The translations under genes and the position numbers were made by a program. A DNA stretch of 64,000 nt from Pseudomonas cuatrocienegasensis (GTDB taxonomy: Bacteria; Pseudomonadota; Gammaproteobacteria; Pseudomonadales; Pseudomonadaceae), in contig NZ_FOFP01000002.1 of assembly GCF_900110925.1 (NCBI RefSeq), forward strand, positions 248,001-312,000, given 5' to 3'. Positions 1 through 8,654 of this stretch are shown here, piece by piece. Under the pieces are notes generated by a model. It had not been told where the DNA came from. It was given only the letters and a program-made list of their open reading frames with translations, and made no database searches. Position 1 is the stretch's first letter, and every line of letters begins with the position of its first letter.

Positions 1-1
1 G

Positions 2-85
2 CTCATGGCTGCCAATACCTGGCTCACCCTGCGCAACCAGCAAGTACAAGCTATCGAAGACCGAGAACCCAGCCATGCCCACTGA
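2..85 (+). CDS. C-terminal end of a CcoN-like cbb3 oxidase subunit (cut by window edge)
   Basis: Frame 2 is open from the window edge to TGA at 83-85 and encodes 27 residues beginning LMAANTWLTLRNQ. This resembles the last helix end of CcoN, the haem-copper catalytic subunit of cbb3 cytochrome oxidase, whose C-terminus typically reads like MAYNTWRT. The reading frame overlaps the next gene by 11 bases, as expected for a translationally coupled ccoN-ccoQ pair. With only 27 residues the family call is an inference, supported mainly by the CcoQ-like neighbour. Confidence 0.45.
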   Translation, partial: LMAANTWLTLRNQQVQAIEDREPSHAH

Positions 86-308
86 ACTCTGGGGGCTTAT
101 CGTTCTTGCGCTGTTCTATGTTGGCGTACAAGCCTGCCTCGCGCAGAGCGGCGCAGACTCACTCGATGAAGCGGCTATGCTTCCCTTCGCCGATGACCCC
201 GAAGTCGCGCGTCGTGTCGAACTAGAAACAGGCCGCAGCACCACCGGATGCAGCTGCCCAGGTACTTGCACTGGAGCCTGCAAGCACTACGGTGAGCAGG
301 TGTTCTGA
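75..308 (+). CDS. CcoQ-like small subunit with Cys-rich tail
   Basis: A 77-residue protein with one N-terminal membrane helix (about residues 5-22) followed by a DEAAMLPFADDPE segment, which matches the cytosolic part of CcoQ subunits of cbb3 oxidases. CcoQ is a single-span protein that stabilises the oxidase. The gene overlaps the upstream ccoN-like frame by 11 bases, and argG on the other strand follows, so this looks like an orphan ccoN-ccoQ pair comparable to the ccoN4 locus of P. aeruginosa. Unusual is the C-terminal tail with four Cys in 13 residues (CSCPGTCTGACKH), which ordinary CcoQ proteins do not have as far as I recall. It could bind metal or form disulfides; this is not known. 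Confidence 0.65.
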   Translation: MPTELWGLIVLALFYVGVQACLAQSGADSLDEAAMLPFADDPEVARRVELETGRSTTGCSCPGTCTGACKHYGEQVF

Positions 309-424
309 TTGCGCTGATACTTAATGACGCATCAGTCAAACCCATAGCATGCTGCCAAGCCCTGCTTCAGCGGGACCAAGGCAGCCCATTGGCGCGCCTG
401 CTCAGGTAACACAGCCTGGATAAA

Positions 425-455
425 CACAAACCCCGGCGCATGGCCGGGGCTTGTG
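425..455 (-). terminator. Rho-independent terminator of argG
   Basis: Stem CCCCGGC (431-437) and GCCGGGG (443-449) with a 5-base loop, extended by CACAA/TTGTG outside. Read on the minus strand it lies 30 bases after the argG stop and is followed by a T-rich run. Confidence 0.7.
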
Positions 456-480
456 GGTCTTACCGGAGCGCTGTGGCGCT

Positions 481-1698
481 TTACAGCATCTTGCGGCCTT
501 TGCCAGCGGCGATGCGCATGCGCAGGGCATTGAGCTTGATAAAGCCGGCTGCGTCCTGCTGGTTGTAAGCGCCACCGTCTTCTTCAAAGGTCGCGATGTT
601 GGCGTCGAACAGCGAGTCGTCGGACTTGCGGCCGGTGACGATGACGTTGCCCTTGTACAGCTTCAGACGGACCACGCCGTTCACATTGGCCTGGGAAGCG
701 TCGATCATCTGTTGCAGCATCAGACGCTCCGGGCTCCACCAGAAACCGTTGTAGATCAGGCTGGCGTACTTGGGCATCAGCTCGTCTTTCAGGTGAGCGA
801 CTTCGCGGTCCAGGGTGATCGACTCGATGGCGCGGTGGGCCTTGAGCATGATGGTGCCGCCGGGGGTCTCGTAGCAGCCACGGGACTTCATGCCGACAAA
901 GCGGTTCTCGACGATATCCAGACGGCCGATGCCGTTCTCGCCGCCGATACGGTTCAGCTCAGCCAACACGGTGGCCGGGCTCATGTCCTTGCCGTCGATG
1001 GCAACGATGTCGCCCTTGCGGTAGGTCAGTTCGATATAGGTCGCGGCGTCCGGCGCTGCCTCGGGGGAGACAGTCCATTTCCACATGTCTTCTTCGTGCT
1101 CGGTCCAGGTGTCTTCCAGCACACCGCCTTCATAGGAGATGTGCAGCAGGTTGGCATCCATGGAGTACGGCGACTTCTTCTTGCCGTGACGCTCGATCGG
1201 GATCGCATGCTTCTCGGCATAGTCCATCAGCTTCTCGCGCGACAGCAGGTCCCACTCACGCCACGGAGCAATCACTTTGACGCCGGGCTTGAGGGCATAG
1301 GCACCGAGCTCGAAACGCACCTGGTCGTTGCCCTTGCCGGTAGCGCCGTGGGAGATGGCGTCGGCGCCGGTCTCGTTGGCGATCTCGATCAGGCGCTTGG
1401 CGATCAGCGGACGGGCGATGGAGGTGCCCAGCAGGTATTCGCCTTCGTAGACGGTGTTGGCGCGGAACATCGGGTAGACGAAATCACGCACGAACTCTTC
1501 GCGCAGGTCATCGATGTAGATTTCCTTGACGCCCATGGCCTTGGCCTTGGCGCGAGCCGGCTCGACTTCTTCGCCCTGGCCGAGGTCAGCGGTGAAGGTC
1601 ACCACTTCACAGTTATAGGTGTCTTGCAGCCACTTCAGGATCACTGAAGTGTCCAGGCCACCGGAATACGCCAGGACTACCTTGTTTACGTCGGCCAT
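481..1698 (-). CDS. argG: Argininosuccinate synthase
   Basis: Catalyses ATP-dependent condensation of citrulline and aspartate to argininosuccinate, the penultimate step of arginine synthesis, in the cytosol. The 405-residue product starts [18 protein letters not shown]; the PP-loop AYSGGLDTS (residues 10-18) binds ATP. ATG at 1698 was chosen because the family begins there; the 25 upstream codons in frame are not conserved-looking. Full length for the short (about 400 residue) type I ArgG. It is followed by a terminator. motY lies 105 bases upstream on the same strand, the same neighbour as in P. aeruginosa, but the gap suggests separate promoters. Confidence 0.97.
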   Translation of the reverse strand: MADVNKVVLAYSGGLDTSVILKWLQDTYNCEVVTFTADLGQGEEVEPARAKAKAMGVKEIYIDDLREEFVRDFVYPMFRANTVYEGEYLLGTSIARPLIAKRLIEIANETGADAISHGATGKGNDQVRFELGAYALKPGVKVIAPWREWDLLSREKLMDYAEKHAIPIERHGKKKSPYSMDANLLHISYEGGVLEDTWTEHEEDMWKWTVSPEAAPDAATYIELTYRKGDIVAIDGKDMSPATVLAELNRIGGENGIGRLDIVENRFVGMKSRGCYETPGGTIMLKAHRAIESITLDREVAHLKDELMPKYASLIYNGFWWSPERLMLQQMIDASQANVNGVVRLKLYKGNVIVTGRKSDDSLFDANIATFEEDGGAYNQQDAAGFIKLNALRMRIAAGKGRKML

Positions 1699-1803
1699 GC
1701 CATCAACTCCAGGGTTGTTCGGAAAGCCGCTGATTCTACTGGCCCTGGCCGATGATTTACAGAGGCGCGACACGCGCGGGTCATAAGGCGACAGCCTGCA
1801 GCG

Positions 1804-2742
1804 TCAAGACATGGCCTGCGGCCCGCTCGGCGCTGGGGCCGGTGCTGGAGCGGCAGGTGCTTCAGCCGGTGCACTGGCGGGTTCGCGCTCCAGACTCAGG
1901 CTCACCCGCCGGTTCTTCGCCCGGTTCGCCTCACTGTTATTCGGCACCAGTGGGTAACGCTCACCATGAAAGCGTACGGTGATCTGCTCCTCCGGTATGC
2001 CATTGGCCTTGAGGTATTCCATCACCGCCAGGGCGCGGCGGCGTGACAGGTCGCGGTTGGTCAGGCGATTGCCGCTGTTGTCGGCATGCCCGTCCAACTG
2101 GATGCGATTGACGCTTGGGTCGGCCTTGAGAAAGCTGAGGATAATGTCCAGCTTGGCCTGGGCCATCGGATCGAGGTCCACACCGCCGCCCGGGAAGCCG
2201 ACCTGGCTACGCCGCACCTGGTCGAAGTTGACCGGTAACAGCTTGGCCGTGCAGGCCAGGTAGTCCTCGTAGGCTTTGCGAAAACGCACCGGCAGCAGGC
2301 GCACTTCCAGCGGATCACCGCCGCGCAGGGTGCGGTGGCGCACCACCGGGCTGCGCCCTTCGAGCAGACCGGTGAGCAGACGCCCGGCCTGTTCCTGGTT
2401 GCTGTGCAGCGGCATCTCGCCGGGTGAGACGGCCACGGCGCCCAGGTTGATATCACCGCGTCCGGGCTGCCAGGGCGCGGCCGCGGCCAACAATGTCGCT
2501 GAACCGCTCCCCAGCCATTGCTCGCGCGCCTGCAGACGGAATGTGGCTTGCTCGCCGGCACGGCGCACAAATTCCCCGGCGCCAAAGTCGGTGACCGCCT
2601 GGGTCAGCCGACACTCGAACTGATCGCCGGCAACACTCCACTGAACCTGTTCCAGACGGGTCTGAAAACTGATGGCCGCGGCAGGCCCGCACAGCGACAG
2701 GCCAACGAACAGGCTGGAGAGGATAAACACTGGCTGGCGCAC
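1804..2742 (-). CDS. motY: Sodium/proton stator-associated OmpA-like protein MotY
   Basis: Outer-membrane-associated periplasmic protein of the flagellar T ring, needed to hold the MotAB/MotCD stators in pseudomonads. N-terminal signal peptide (hydrophobic stretch ending in GPAAA), an N-terminal MotY domain, then an OmpA C-terminal peptidoglycan-binding domain with the signature LDGHADNSGN and later NRRVSLS. The tail is a low-complexity Ala/Pro run of about 25 residues. GTG at 2742 is preferred because GGAG sits 6 bases upstream; a GTG at 2754 would add four residues. Divergent from pyrC and upstream of argG, matching PA3526 in P. aeruginosa. No flagellar gene is nearby, which is normal for motY. 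Confidence 0.85.
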   Translation of the reverse strand: MRQPVFILSSLFVGLSLCGPAAAISFQTRLEQVQWSVAGDQFECRLTQAVTDFGAGEFVRRAGEQATFRLQAREQWLGSGSATLLAAAAPWQPGRGDINLGAVAVSPGEMPLHSNQEQAGRLLTGLLEGRSPVVRHRTLRGGDPLEVRLLPVRFRKAYEDYLACTAKLLPVNFDQVRRSQVGFPGGGVDLDPMAQAKLDIILSFLKADPSVNRIQLDGHADNSGNRLTNRDLSRRRALAVMEYLKANGIPEEQITVRFHGERYPLVPNNSEANRAKNRRVSLSLEREPASAPAEAPAAPAPAPAPSGPQAMS

Positions 2743-2907
2743 GGCGAGCTCCACAGGGAAAAACAGGCTTCCCTGGGGCTATCGGTGATACGCCGGAAAA
2801 CTTGAGCGGCCGACCATCGGCAGGCGTGTCAGAGCGAATCTGCGGCGTGCCCTGTGGGGGCTTTTCCGGTAGCATTCGCGGCACGTTTGACCCGCCTGGA
2901 AGCTTCC

Positions 2908-3954
2908 ATGACCGACCGTATCACCCTCCTGCGCCCCGACGACTGGCATATCCACCTGCGTGACGGTGCCATGCTGCCGCATACGGTCGCGGATGTCGCT
3001 CGCACGTTCGGCCGCGCCATCATCATGCCCAACCTGGTACCGCCGGTACGCAATGCCGAAGAAGCCGACGCCTACCGCCAGCGCATCCTCGCCGCCCGCC
3101 CTGCCGGCAGCCGCTTCGAGCCGCTGATGGTGCTCTACCTCACCGACAACACCAGTGCCGACGACATCCGCGCGGCCAAGGCGTCGGGCTTTGTCCATGC
3201 CGCCAAGCTTTATCCGGCCGGCGCGACCACCAACTCCGACTCTGGTGTGACCAGCATCGACAAGATCGCGCCAGCCCTCGAAGCCATGGCCGAGGTCGGC
3301 ATGCTGTTGCTGGTGCATGGCGAAGTCACCCGCGCCGAGATCGACGTATTCGACCGTGAAAAGGTCTTTATCGACGAACACCTGACCCGGGTGGTCGAGC
3401 GCTACCCAACCCTGCGCGTGGTCTTCGAGCACATCACCACCCGCGATGCGGTGGAGTTCGTGCAAGGCGCCCCGGCCAATGTCGGCGCGACCATCACCGC
3501 TCATCACCTGCTGTACAACCGCAACCATATGCTGGTCGGCGGGATTCGCCCGCACTTCTATTGCCTGCCGATCCTCAAGCGCAACACCCACCAGGGTGCC
3601 TTGCTGGATGCGGCCACCAGCGGCAACGCCAAGTTCTTCCTCGGCACCGACTCGGCGCCCCACGCCACCCATGCCAAGGAAGCGGCCTGCGGCTGCGCCG
3701 GTTGCTACAGCGCCTACGCGGCAATCGAGCTGTATGCCGAGGCTTTCGAGCAGCGTAATGCGCTGGACCAGCTGGAAGCCTTCGCCAGCCTCAACGGCCC
3801 GGACTTCTATGGCCTGCCGCGCAACAGCGAGAGCATCACCCTGGTCCGTGAAGACTGGACAGCCCCGGCCAGCCTGCCGCTGGGCGACCACACCGTAACC
3901 CCGCTGCGCGCCGGTGAAACATTGCGCTGGCGCCTGCTGGAGAACCACGCGTGA
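2908..3954 (+). CDS. pyrC: Dihydroorotase (class II)
   Basis: Zinc enzyme converting carbamoyl aspartate to dihydroorotate, third step of pyrimidine synthesis. The 348-residue product shows the metal-binding HIHLRDG (His14, His16), the carboxylated-lysine segment AAKLYPAG (Lys100), the later metal His in VHGE and FEHITT, and GTDSAPH near the C-terminus. ATG at 2908 fits the family start; earlier codons in frame lack similarity. The TGA overlaps the GTG of rnt by four bases, so pyrC-rnt are translationally coupled. Confidence 0.97.
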   Translation: MTDRITLLRPDDWHIHLRDGAMLPHTVADVARTFGRAIIMPNLVPPVRNAEEADAYRQRILAARPAGSRFEPLMVLYLTDNTSADDIRAAKASGFVHAAKLYPAGATTNSDSGVTSIDKIAPALEAMAEVGMLLLVHGEVTRAEIDVFDREKVFIDEHLTRVVERYPTLRVVFEHITTRDAVEFVQGAPANVGATITAHHLLYNRNHMLVGGIRPHFYCLPILKRNTHQGALLDAATSGNAKFFLGTDSAPHATHAKEAACGCAGCYSAYAAIELYAEAFEQRNALDQLEAFASLNGPDFYGLPRNSESITLVREDWTAPASLPLGDHTVTPLRAGETLRWRLLENHA

Positions 3955-4628
3955 GCGAAGATTACCTGGACGACGAAAACGAATCCGGCAACAGCGGCAG
4001 CGGCGCACGCCACCCGATGGCGGCGCGTTTTCGCGGCTACCTGCCGGTGGTCGTGGATGTCGAGACCGGCGGTTTCAACAGTGCCACCGATGCCCTGCTG
4101 GAAATCGCTGCGACCACCGTGGCGATGGATGAAGAGGGCTTCCTCTACCCGGATCACACGCACTTCTTTCGGGTCGAGCCGTTCGCCGGCGCCAATATCG
4201 AACAGGCCGCGCTGGAGTTCACCGGCATCAAGCTCGATCACCCGCTGCGCATGGCGGTCAGCGAGGAGCACGCGCTCACGGAAATCTTCCGTGGCCTGCG
4301 CAAGTCGCTGAAGGCCAACGGCTGCAAACGCGCCATTCTGGTGGGCCACAACAGCAGCTTCGACCTGGGCTTTCTGAATGCCGCTGTCGCCCGCTGCGAC
4401 CTCAAGCGCAACCCCTTCCATCCCTTCTCCAGCTTCGACACCGCCACCCTCGCCGGCCTCGCCTATGGCCAGACCGTACTGGCCAAGGCCTGCCAGGCGG
4501 CGGGTATCGAATTCGACGGCCGCGAAGCCCACTCCGCACGCTACGACACCGAGAAGACCGCCGAGCTGTTCTGCGGCATCGTCAACCGCTGGAAGGAAAT
4601 GGGCGGCTGGATGGAATTCGGCGACTGA
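3951..4628 (+). CDS. rnt: Ribonuclease T
   Basis: 3'-to-5' exoribonuclease of the DEDDh family that trims tRNA and other stable RNA 3' ends as a homodimer. In the 225-residue product ExoI is DVETGGFN, ExoII is [11 protein letters not shown] and ExoIII is [14 protein letters not shown], so all four acidic residues and the catalytic His are present. Start is GTG at 3951, overlapping the pyrC stop (GTGA). The N-terminus carries an acidic extension ([11 protein letters not shown]) typical of Pseudomonas RNase T. A hairpin follows at 4649. Confidence 0.96.
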   Translation: MSEDYLDDENESGNSGSGARHPMAARFRGYLPVVVDVETGGFNSATDALLEIAATTVAMDEEGFLYPDHTHFFRVEPFAGANIEQAALEFTGIKLDHPLRMAVSEEHALTEIFRGLRKSLKANGCKRAILVGHNSSFDLGFLNAAVARCDLKRNPFHPFSSFDTATLAGLAYGQTVLAKACQAAGIEFDGREAHSARYDTEKTAELFCGIVNRWKEMGGWMEFGD

Positions 4629-4648
4629 TCCAACCTCGCTATAGAGCC

Positions 4649-4673
4649 GGTGCCGAGGGCTATCCTCGGCACC
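4649..4673 (+). terminator. Hairpin after pyrC-rnt
   Basis: Ten-base perfect stem GGTGCCGAGG / CCTCGGCACC with loop GCTAT, 20 bases after the rnt stop. The T-tract is weak (TGGTTAT), so it may stabilise the 3' end rather than terminate fully. Confidence 0.55.
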
Positions 4674-4751
4674 TGGTTATCGCCCCGCCTTCTTTGTCAT
4701 AACCGCTCGTCTCCTCAAAGCAGCGGCGATGTAAAAAAGCCTATTTCGTCT

Positions 4752-4782
4752 TTGACACGCATTCTCATTAACATTAGTATCC
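4752..4782 (+). promoter_or_regulatory. bfd promoter overlapped by a Fur-box-like site
   Basis: TTGACA (4752-4757), 17-base spacer, TAGTAT (4775-4780): a near-consensus sigma-70 promoter 37 bases ahead of the bfd start. The spacer and -10 hold ATTCTCATTAACATTAGTATC (read on the other strand GATACTAATGTTAATGAGAAT), a moderate match to the Fur consensus GATAATGATAATCATTATC. Repression by Fe-Fur and induction in low iron would fit the role of Bfd. Site assignment is inference. Confidence 0.6.
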
Positions 4783-4816
4783 TTCGCATCAGCCATTGTC
4801 TGCGACGAGATACGCT

Positions 4817-5035
4817 ATGTATGTCTGCCTCTGCGAAGGTGTTACCGACGGCCAAATCCGCGAAGCCATCTATGAAGGATGCTGCAGTTATCGCGACGTG
4901 CGCCAGACGCTCGGCGTTGCCAGCCAGTGTGGCAAATGTGCCTGCCTGGCCAAACAGGTGGTACGCGAAACCCTGAGCGATGTGCAAAACAGCCAGAGCG
5001 CCCTCGCCTACCCGGCCACATTCGTCGCCGCCTGA
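4817..5035 (+). CDS. bfd: Bacterioferritin-associated ferredoxin
   Basis: Small [2Fe-2S] protein that docks on bacterioferritin and passes electrons from Fpr to reduce and release stored iron. The 72-residue product has the family ligands Cys4 and Cys6 (YVCLCEG) and Cys38 and Cys41 (SQCGKC). ATG at 4817 puts the cysteines at the conserved positions; an upstream ATG at 4796 would overlap the promoter region. It sits beside bfr, its partner, but has its own promoter and a strong terminator, allowing opposite iron control of the two genes. The electron donor fpr is also in this window (57357-58136). Confidence 0.95.
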   Translation: MYVCLCEGVTDGQIREAIYEGCCSYRDVRQTLGVASQCGKCACLAKQVVRETLSDVQNSQSALAYPATFVAA

Positions 5036-5050
5036 ATCATCTTTTTAATC

Positions 5051-5077
5051 AAGCCGAGCCCTGAGCTCGGCTTTTTT
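5051..5077 (+). terminator. Terminator of bfd
   Basis: Perfect 9-base stem AAGCCGAGC / GCTCGGCTT with a 5-base loop, followed by a T run. Strong intrinsic terminator 15 bases after the bfd stop. Confidence 0.9.
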
Positions 5078-5232
5078 ATGTCCAAAATTCAAGTGCTTAG
5101 CGCCCAACCGCAGAACGCAACTACTCGTATTTATATTTATTTTCACTTAAATTTCAATAACTTAGGTTTGACAGCCAGAAAATGCCGGCCCACACTCGCC
5201 CATCGACATTTTTTGCAGGGCAGGCACATCAC

Positions 5233-5703
5233 ATGAAAGGCGACAAGAAAGTCATCCAGCATCTGAACAAGATCCTCGGTAACGAGCTGGTCGCGATCAA
5301 CCAGTACTTTCTGCATGCACGCATGTACGAAGACTGGGGCTTGAAGAAACTCGGCGAGCACGAGTATCACGAGTCCATCGATGAGATGAAGCATGCCGAC
5401 AAACTGATCAAGCGCATCCTGTTCCTTGAAGGCCTGCCCAACCTGCAGGACCTGGGTAAGATCCTGATCGGTGAAAACACCAAGGAAATGCTCGAATGCG
5501 ACCTGAAGATCGAGCACAAGGCGCACATCGATCTGAAAGCGGCGATTGCCTACTGTGAAAGCATCGGCGACTACGCCAGCCGCGAACTGCTCGAAGACAT
5601 CCTCTGCTCCGAGGAAGAGCACATTGACTGGCTGGAAACCCAGCTGAGCCTGATCGAGAAGATCGGCCTGCAGAACTACCTGCAGTCGCAGATGGACGAA
5701 TAA
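5233..5703 (+). CDS. bfr: Bacterioferritin (haem-binding, BfrB type)
   Basis: 24-mer iron storage protein. The 156-residue product has the ferroxidase residues Glu18, Glu51, His54 and downstream EEEH, and Met52 (EMKH), the axial haem ligand shared between two subunits. ATG at 5233 matches the family start; the in-frame ATG at 5182 lies in the leader. Close to bfd, which mobilises the iron, and most like BfrB of P. aeruginosa. The leader from about 5120 to 5175 is notably AT-rich and probably holds the promoter. A terminator follows directly. Confidence 0.95.
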   Translation: MKGDKKVIQHLNKILGNELVAINQYFLHARMYEDWGLKKLGEHEYHESIDEMKHADKLIKRILFLEGLPNLQDLGKILIGENTKEMLECDLKIEHKAHIDLKAAIAYCESIGDYASRELLEDILCSEEEHIDWLETQLSLIEKIGLQNYLQSQMDE

Positions 5704-5721
5704 GCGTCCACGACTGACCAG

Positions 5722-5745
5722 AACGGGCGCCTCGGCGCCCGTTTT
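5722..5745 (+). terminator. Terminator of bfr
   Basis: AACGGGCGC / GCGCCCGTT perfect stem with loop CTCG, followed by TT and mixed T-rich bases, 18 bases after the stop. Confidence 0.85.
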
Positions 5746-5770
5746 GCGTTGTGCGCATTTAGCCCAAGGC

Positions 5771-5999
5771 GGTGCGCACGGCGCACCCTACGGGCGTGCG
5801 ATAACCATGAGAAGGGCTATGCCTGAGTGGGTTGCTACAACCCTGCGCAGGCAAACCACCGAACACGCGCAGGAGCCCCGCCTCGGGGCGAATCGATTGC
5901 AGCCATTACGCTAAATCGGCGTTGTGCACGACATTCGCCGCGAGGCGCGGCTCCCACGAAAAACATTGTCGCCATGCAACCCAGCACGGGCACACAGCC
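5771..5999. repeat. Short palindrome plus nested REP-like element, copy 1
   Basis: 5771-5791 is the dispersed palindrome GGTGCGCACGGCGCACCCTAC. 5815-5999 is a 185-bp element: outer ends GGCTATGCCTGA and (inverted) CACACAGCC, inner REP arms AGGAGCCCCGCCTCGGGGCGAA and TTCGCCGCGAGGCGCGGCTCCCAC in inverted orientation. Two further copies of the nested element are at 10531 and 57092. No gene is seen between bfr and grxD. Confidence 0.75.
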
Positions 6000-6002
6000 A
6001 TT

Positions 6003-6058
6003 AAAAAACCCGCCGGCAGGGCCTTGAACTTAGGTTCAGGGCACCACCAGGCGGGTTT
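6003..6058 (-). terminator. Terminator of grxD
   Basis: Outer stem AAACCCGCC (6006-6014) / GGCGGGTTT (6050-6058) enclosing an inner CCTTGAAC/GTTCAGGG stem. Read on the minus strand it ends in a T run (6003-6008), 33 bases after the grxD stop. Confidence 0.7.
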
Positions 6059-6091
6059 GGCTGACGCTGTTGCGGCCCGAGAGCCGCAGGA

Positions 6092-6418
6092 TCAGGCGTC
6101 GGTTTTCTGCGTCGCGGTCTTGATCAGGGTTTGCAGCTCACCGTTGTCGAACATCTCGACCATGATATCGCTGCCGCCGACCAGCTCACCGCCAACCCAG
6201 AGTTGCGGGAAGGTCGGCCAATTGGCGTACTTGGGCAGATTGGCGCGGATTTCCGGGTTTTGCAGGATGTCGACATAGGCGAACTTCTCGCCACAGGCCA
6301 TCACCACTTGCGCCGCCTTGGAGGAGAAGCCGCACTGCGGCGCATTCGGCGAGCCTTTCATATACAGCAGAACGGTATTGTTGGCGATCTGCTCTTTGAT
6401 GGTTTCGATGATATCCAT
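6092..6418 (-). CDS. grxD: Monothiol glutaredoxin, Grx4 type
   Basis: CGFS-type monothiol glutaredoxin that binds a [2Fe-2S] cluster with glutathione and transfers it to client proteins; linked to iron homeostasis. The 108-residue product carries the active CGFS at Cys29, WPTFPQLWV and GGSDI, the glutathione-binding elements. ATG at 6418 gives the conserved MDIIETIKEQI start. Neighbouring bfd and bfr make this a small iron/Fe-S block, conserved in pseudomonads, though the genes are not co-transcribed here. Confidence 0.96.
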   Translation of the reverse strand: MDIIETIKEQIANNTVLLYMKGSPNAPQCGFSSKAAQVVMACGEKFAYVDILQNPEIRANLPKYANWPTFPQLWVGGELVGGSDIMVEMFDNGELQTLIKTATQKTDA

Positions 6419-6507
6419 TGGGCACCTCAGGGCTGGTCTTTCCCGACGCTTGGGTCGGCACGGTGGCGGCATTGTAGCGAAAAGCCGAGCGCAATGCTCG
6501 GCCTTGC

Positions 6508-8616
6508 CTAGGCAGCGCGCACCTGCACCGGTACACCGTTGAGCGCGGCGTTACCCGAGAGCGCATCGAGCTGGCGCTCATCGGTCAGGTCATTGGCGCT
6601 GGCGCCGGGCTGCGCCTGGGCAATGCCCATCTGCACGCCCTCGCGGCCATGGCCCCAACCGTGAGGCAGGCTGACCACGCCGGCCATCATCTCGTCACTG
6701 GCCGCGACCTCGACTTCGATCTGCCCAATACGTGACTGCACCTGCACCCGCTGCCCATCGCTGAGGCCAAGTCGCGCCAGGTCGTTCGGGTTCATCAGCA
6801 ATTGATGACGCGGCTTGCCCTTCACCAGGCGGTGGTAGTTGTGCATCCATGAGTTGTTGCTGCGCACATGGCGCCGACCGATCAACAGCAGCTCATCGCT
6901 GCCGGGCACAGGCTGCGCAGCAAAGCGCGCCAGGTCACCGAGCAACAGTGAGGGGGCCGCCTGCACCGCCTGGTTGGCGGTTTTCAGGCGCACTGCCAGG
7001 TTGGGCTGCAGCGGCCCCAGGTCGAGCCCATGGGGATGTTCACGCAGCGTGGCGAGCGACAGCTTGTGCGCCGAGGCGTCGCCGTAGGCGCCATGGCGCA
7101 GGCCAAGGTCGATCATCTGCTCCGGCGCCAGTGTCGGCTTGAGGCTGGCCCCCGTGCGCGCGGCAAAGGCCTGGGCCAGGCCAACGAAGATCTCCCAGTC
7201 GTGCAGCGCACCCTCGGGCCGTGCCAACACCGCTTCATTGAAGCGGGTGACATTGCGCACGGCGAACACGTTGAAGGTGGTGTCGTAGTGATCGTGCTCC
7301 AGCGGCGCGGTAGGCGGCAGGATCAGATCCGCATGGCGGGTGGTTTCGTTGATGTAGAAATCCAGGCTGACCATAAAGTCCAGGCCGCTGAGGGCCTTGT
7401 CCAGTTGCCTGCCGTTGGGTGTGGACAGCACCGGATTACCCGCCACCGTGATCAGCCCACGAATCTGCCCCTCGCCCTCGCTGAGCATTTCTTCGGCCAA
7501 TGCCGAAACCGGCAGCTCGCCGCCGTACTCCGGCAAGCCGGACACGCGGCTCTGCCAGCGGTTGAAATGCCCGCCCGAGGTGCTCGCCACCAGGTCCACC
7601 GCCGGGCTGGTGCAAAGCACGCCACCGACCCGGTCGAGGTTGCCGCTGACCAGGTTGATCAGTTGCACCAGCCACTGGCACAGGGTGCCGAACGCCTGGG
7701 TGGAGACGCCCATCCGTCCGTAACACACTGCCTTGTCGGCCGCGGCAAAGTCGCGGGCCAACTGGCGGATGCTGGCCGCCGGTACACCGCAGCGCACGGC
7801 CATGGCCTCGGCGGTAAAGCCGGCAATGGCCTGGCGCACCTCATCCAGCCCCTCGATCGCGAGGTGGCTGGTGCGCGTCAGATTCTCTTCAAATAGGGTA
7901 TTGAGCAGACCGAAGAGCAGCGCGGCATCCTGCCCCGGGCGGATAAACAGGTGCTGGTCGGCAATGGCCGCGGTTTCACTGCGCCGCGGGTCGACCACCA
8001 CCAGTTTGCCGCCACGGGCCTGGATCGCCTTGAGGCGTTTCTCCACGTCCGGCACGGTCATGATGCTGCCGTTGGAGGCCAGCGGATTGCCGCCCAGGAT
8101 CAGCATAAAGTCGGTGTGATCGATATCCGGGATCGGGATCAGCAGGCCATGGCCGTACATCAGGTGGCTGGTCAGGTGATGGGGCAACTGATCGACCGAG
8201 GTTGCCGAGAAGCGATTGCGGGTTTTCAGCAGACCGAGAAAGTAATTGCTGTGGGTCATCAAGCCATAATTGTGCACGCTGGGGTTGCCCTGGTAGACCG
8301 CCACGGCGTTCTGCCCATGCTCCGCCTGGATGGCAGCGAAGCGCTCGGCAACCAAATCGAAGGCCGCCTGCCAACTGATCGGCAACCACTGCTCGCCCAC
8401 CCGCTGCATAGGCTGGCGCAGGCGATCGGGGTCGTTCTGGATGTCCTGCAGGGCGACGGCCTTGGGGCAGATATGGCCCCGACTGAACGTATCCTGGGCA
8501 TCGCCCTTGATCGAGCGGATGGCCACCTGACCATCGTCCTGGGTTTCAGTCTCGATGCTCAGACCGCAGATGGCTTCGCACAGGTGGCACGCACGGTGGT
8601 GGAGGGTCTTGCTCAT
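6508..8616 (-). CDS. Molybdopterin oxidoreductase family protein
   Basis: A 702-residue DMSO-reductase-superfamily enzyme with bis-MGD cofactor. An N-terminal [4Fe-4S] site is formed by Cys10, Cys13, Cys17 and Cys50 (ACHLCEAIC, GHICPK), followed by the molybdopterin oxidoreductase domain and a C-terminal molydopterin-dinucleotide-binding domain (NPNDLARLGLSDGQRV, PHGWGHGREG). No Tat signal is seen, so it is probably cytosolic. No accessory Fe-S or membrane subunit is adjacent, so the partner and substrate are unknown; it resembles the stand-alone formate-dehydrogenase-H/BisC-like proteins that are common in Pseudomonas genomes. The residue at the Mo ligand position was not resolved by eye. 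Confidence 0.85.
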   Translation of the reverse strand: MSKTLHHRACHLCEAICGLSIETETQDDGQVAIRSIKGDAQDTFSRGHICPKAVALQDIQNDPDRLRQPMQRVGEQWLPISWQAAFDLVAERFAAIQAEHGQNAVAVYQGNPSVHNYGLMTHSNYFLGLLKTRNRFSATSVDQLPHHLTSHLMYGHGLLIPIPDIDHTDFMLILGGNPLASNGSIMTVPDVEKRLKAIQARGGKLVVVDPRRSETAAIADQHLFIRPGQDAALLFGLLNTLFEENLTRTSHLAIEGLDEVRQAIAGFTAEAMAVRCGVPAASIRQLARDFAAADKAVCYGRMGVSTQAFGTLCQWLVQLINLVSGNLDRVGGVLCTSPAVDLVASTSGGHFNRWQSRVSGLPEYGGELPVSALAEEMLSEGEGQIRGLITVAGNPVLSTPNGRQLDKALSGLDFMVSLDFYINETTRHADLILPPTAPLEHDHYDTTFNVFAVRNVTRFNEAVLARPEGALHDWEIFVGLAQAFAARTGASLKPTLAPEQMIDLGLRHGAYGDASAHKLSLATLREHPHGLDLGPLQPNLAVRLKTANQAVQAAPSLLLGDLARFAAQPVPGSDELLLIGRRHVRSNNSWMHNYHRLVKGKPRHQLLMNPNDLARLGLSDGQRVQVQSRIGQIEVEVAASDEMMAGVVSLPHGWGHGREGVQMGIAQAQPGASANDLTDERQLDALSGNAALNGVPVQVRAA

Positions 8617-8654
8617 GGCCGGCCTCGTTATTCTTGTGGGTCATACGCCACTTA

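Noticed and set aside
451..1647. 398-residue open frame on the plus strand opposite argG
   Set aside because: It is the antisense shadow of a fully conserved argG; high-GC codon bias keeps the opposite frame open.
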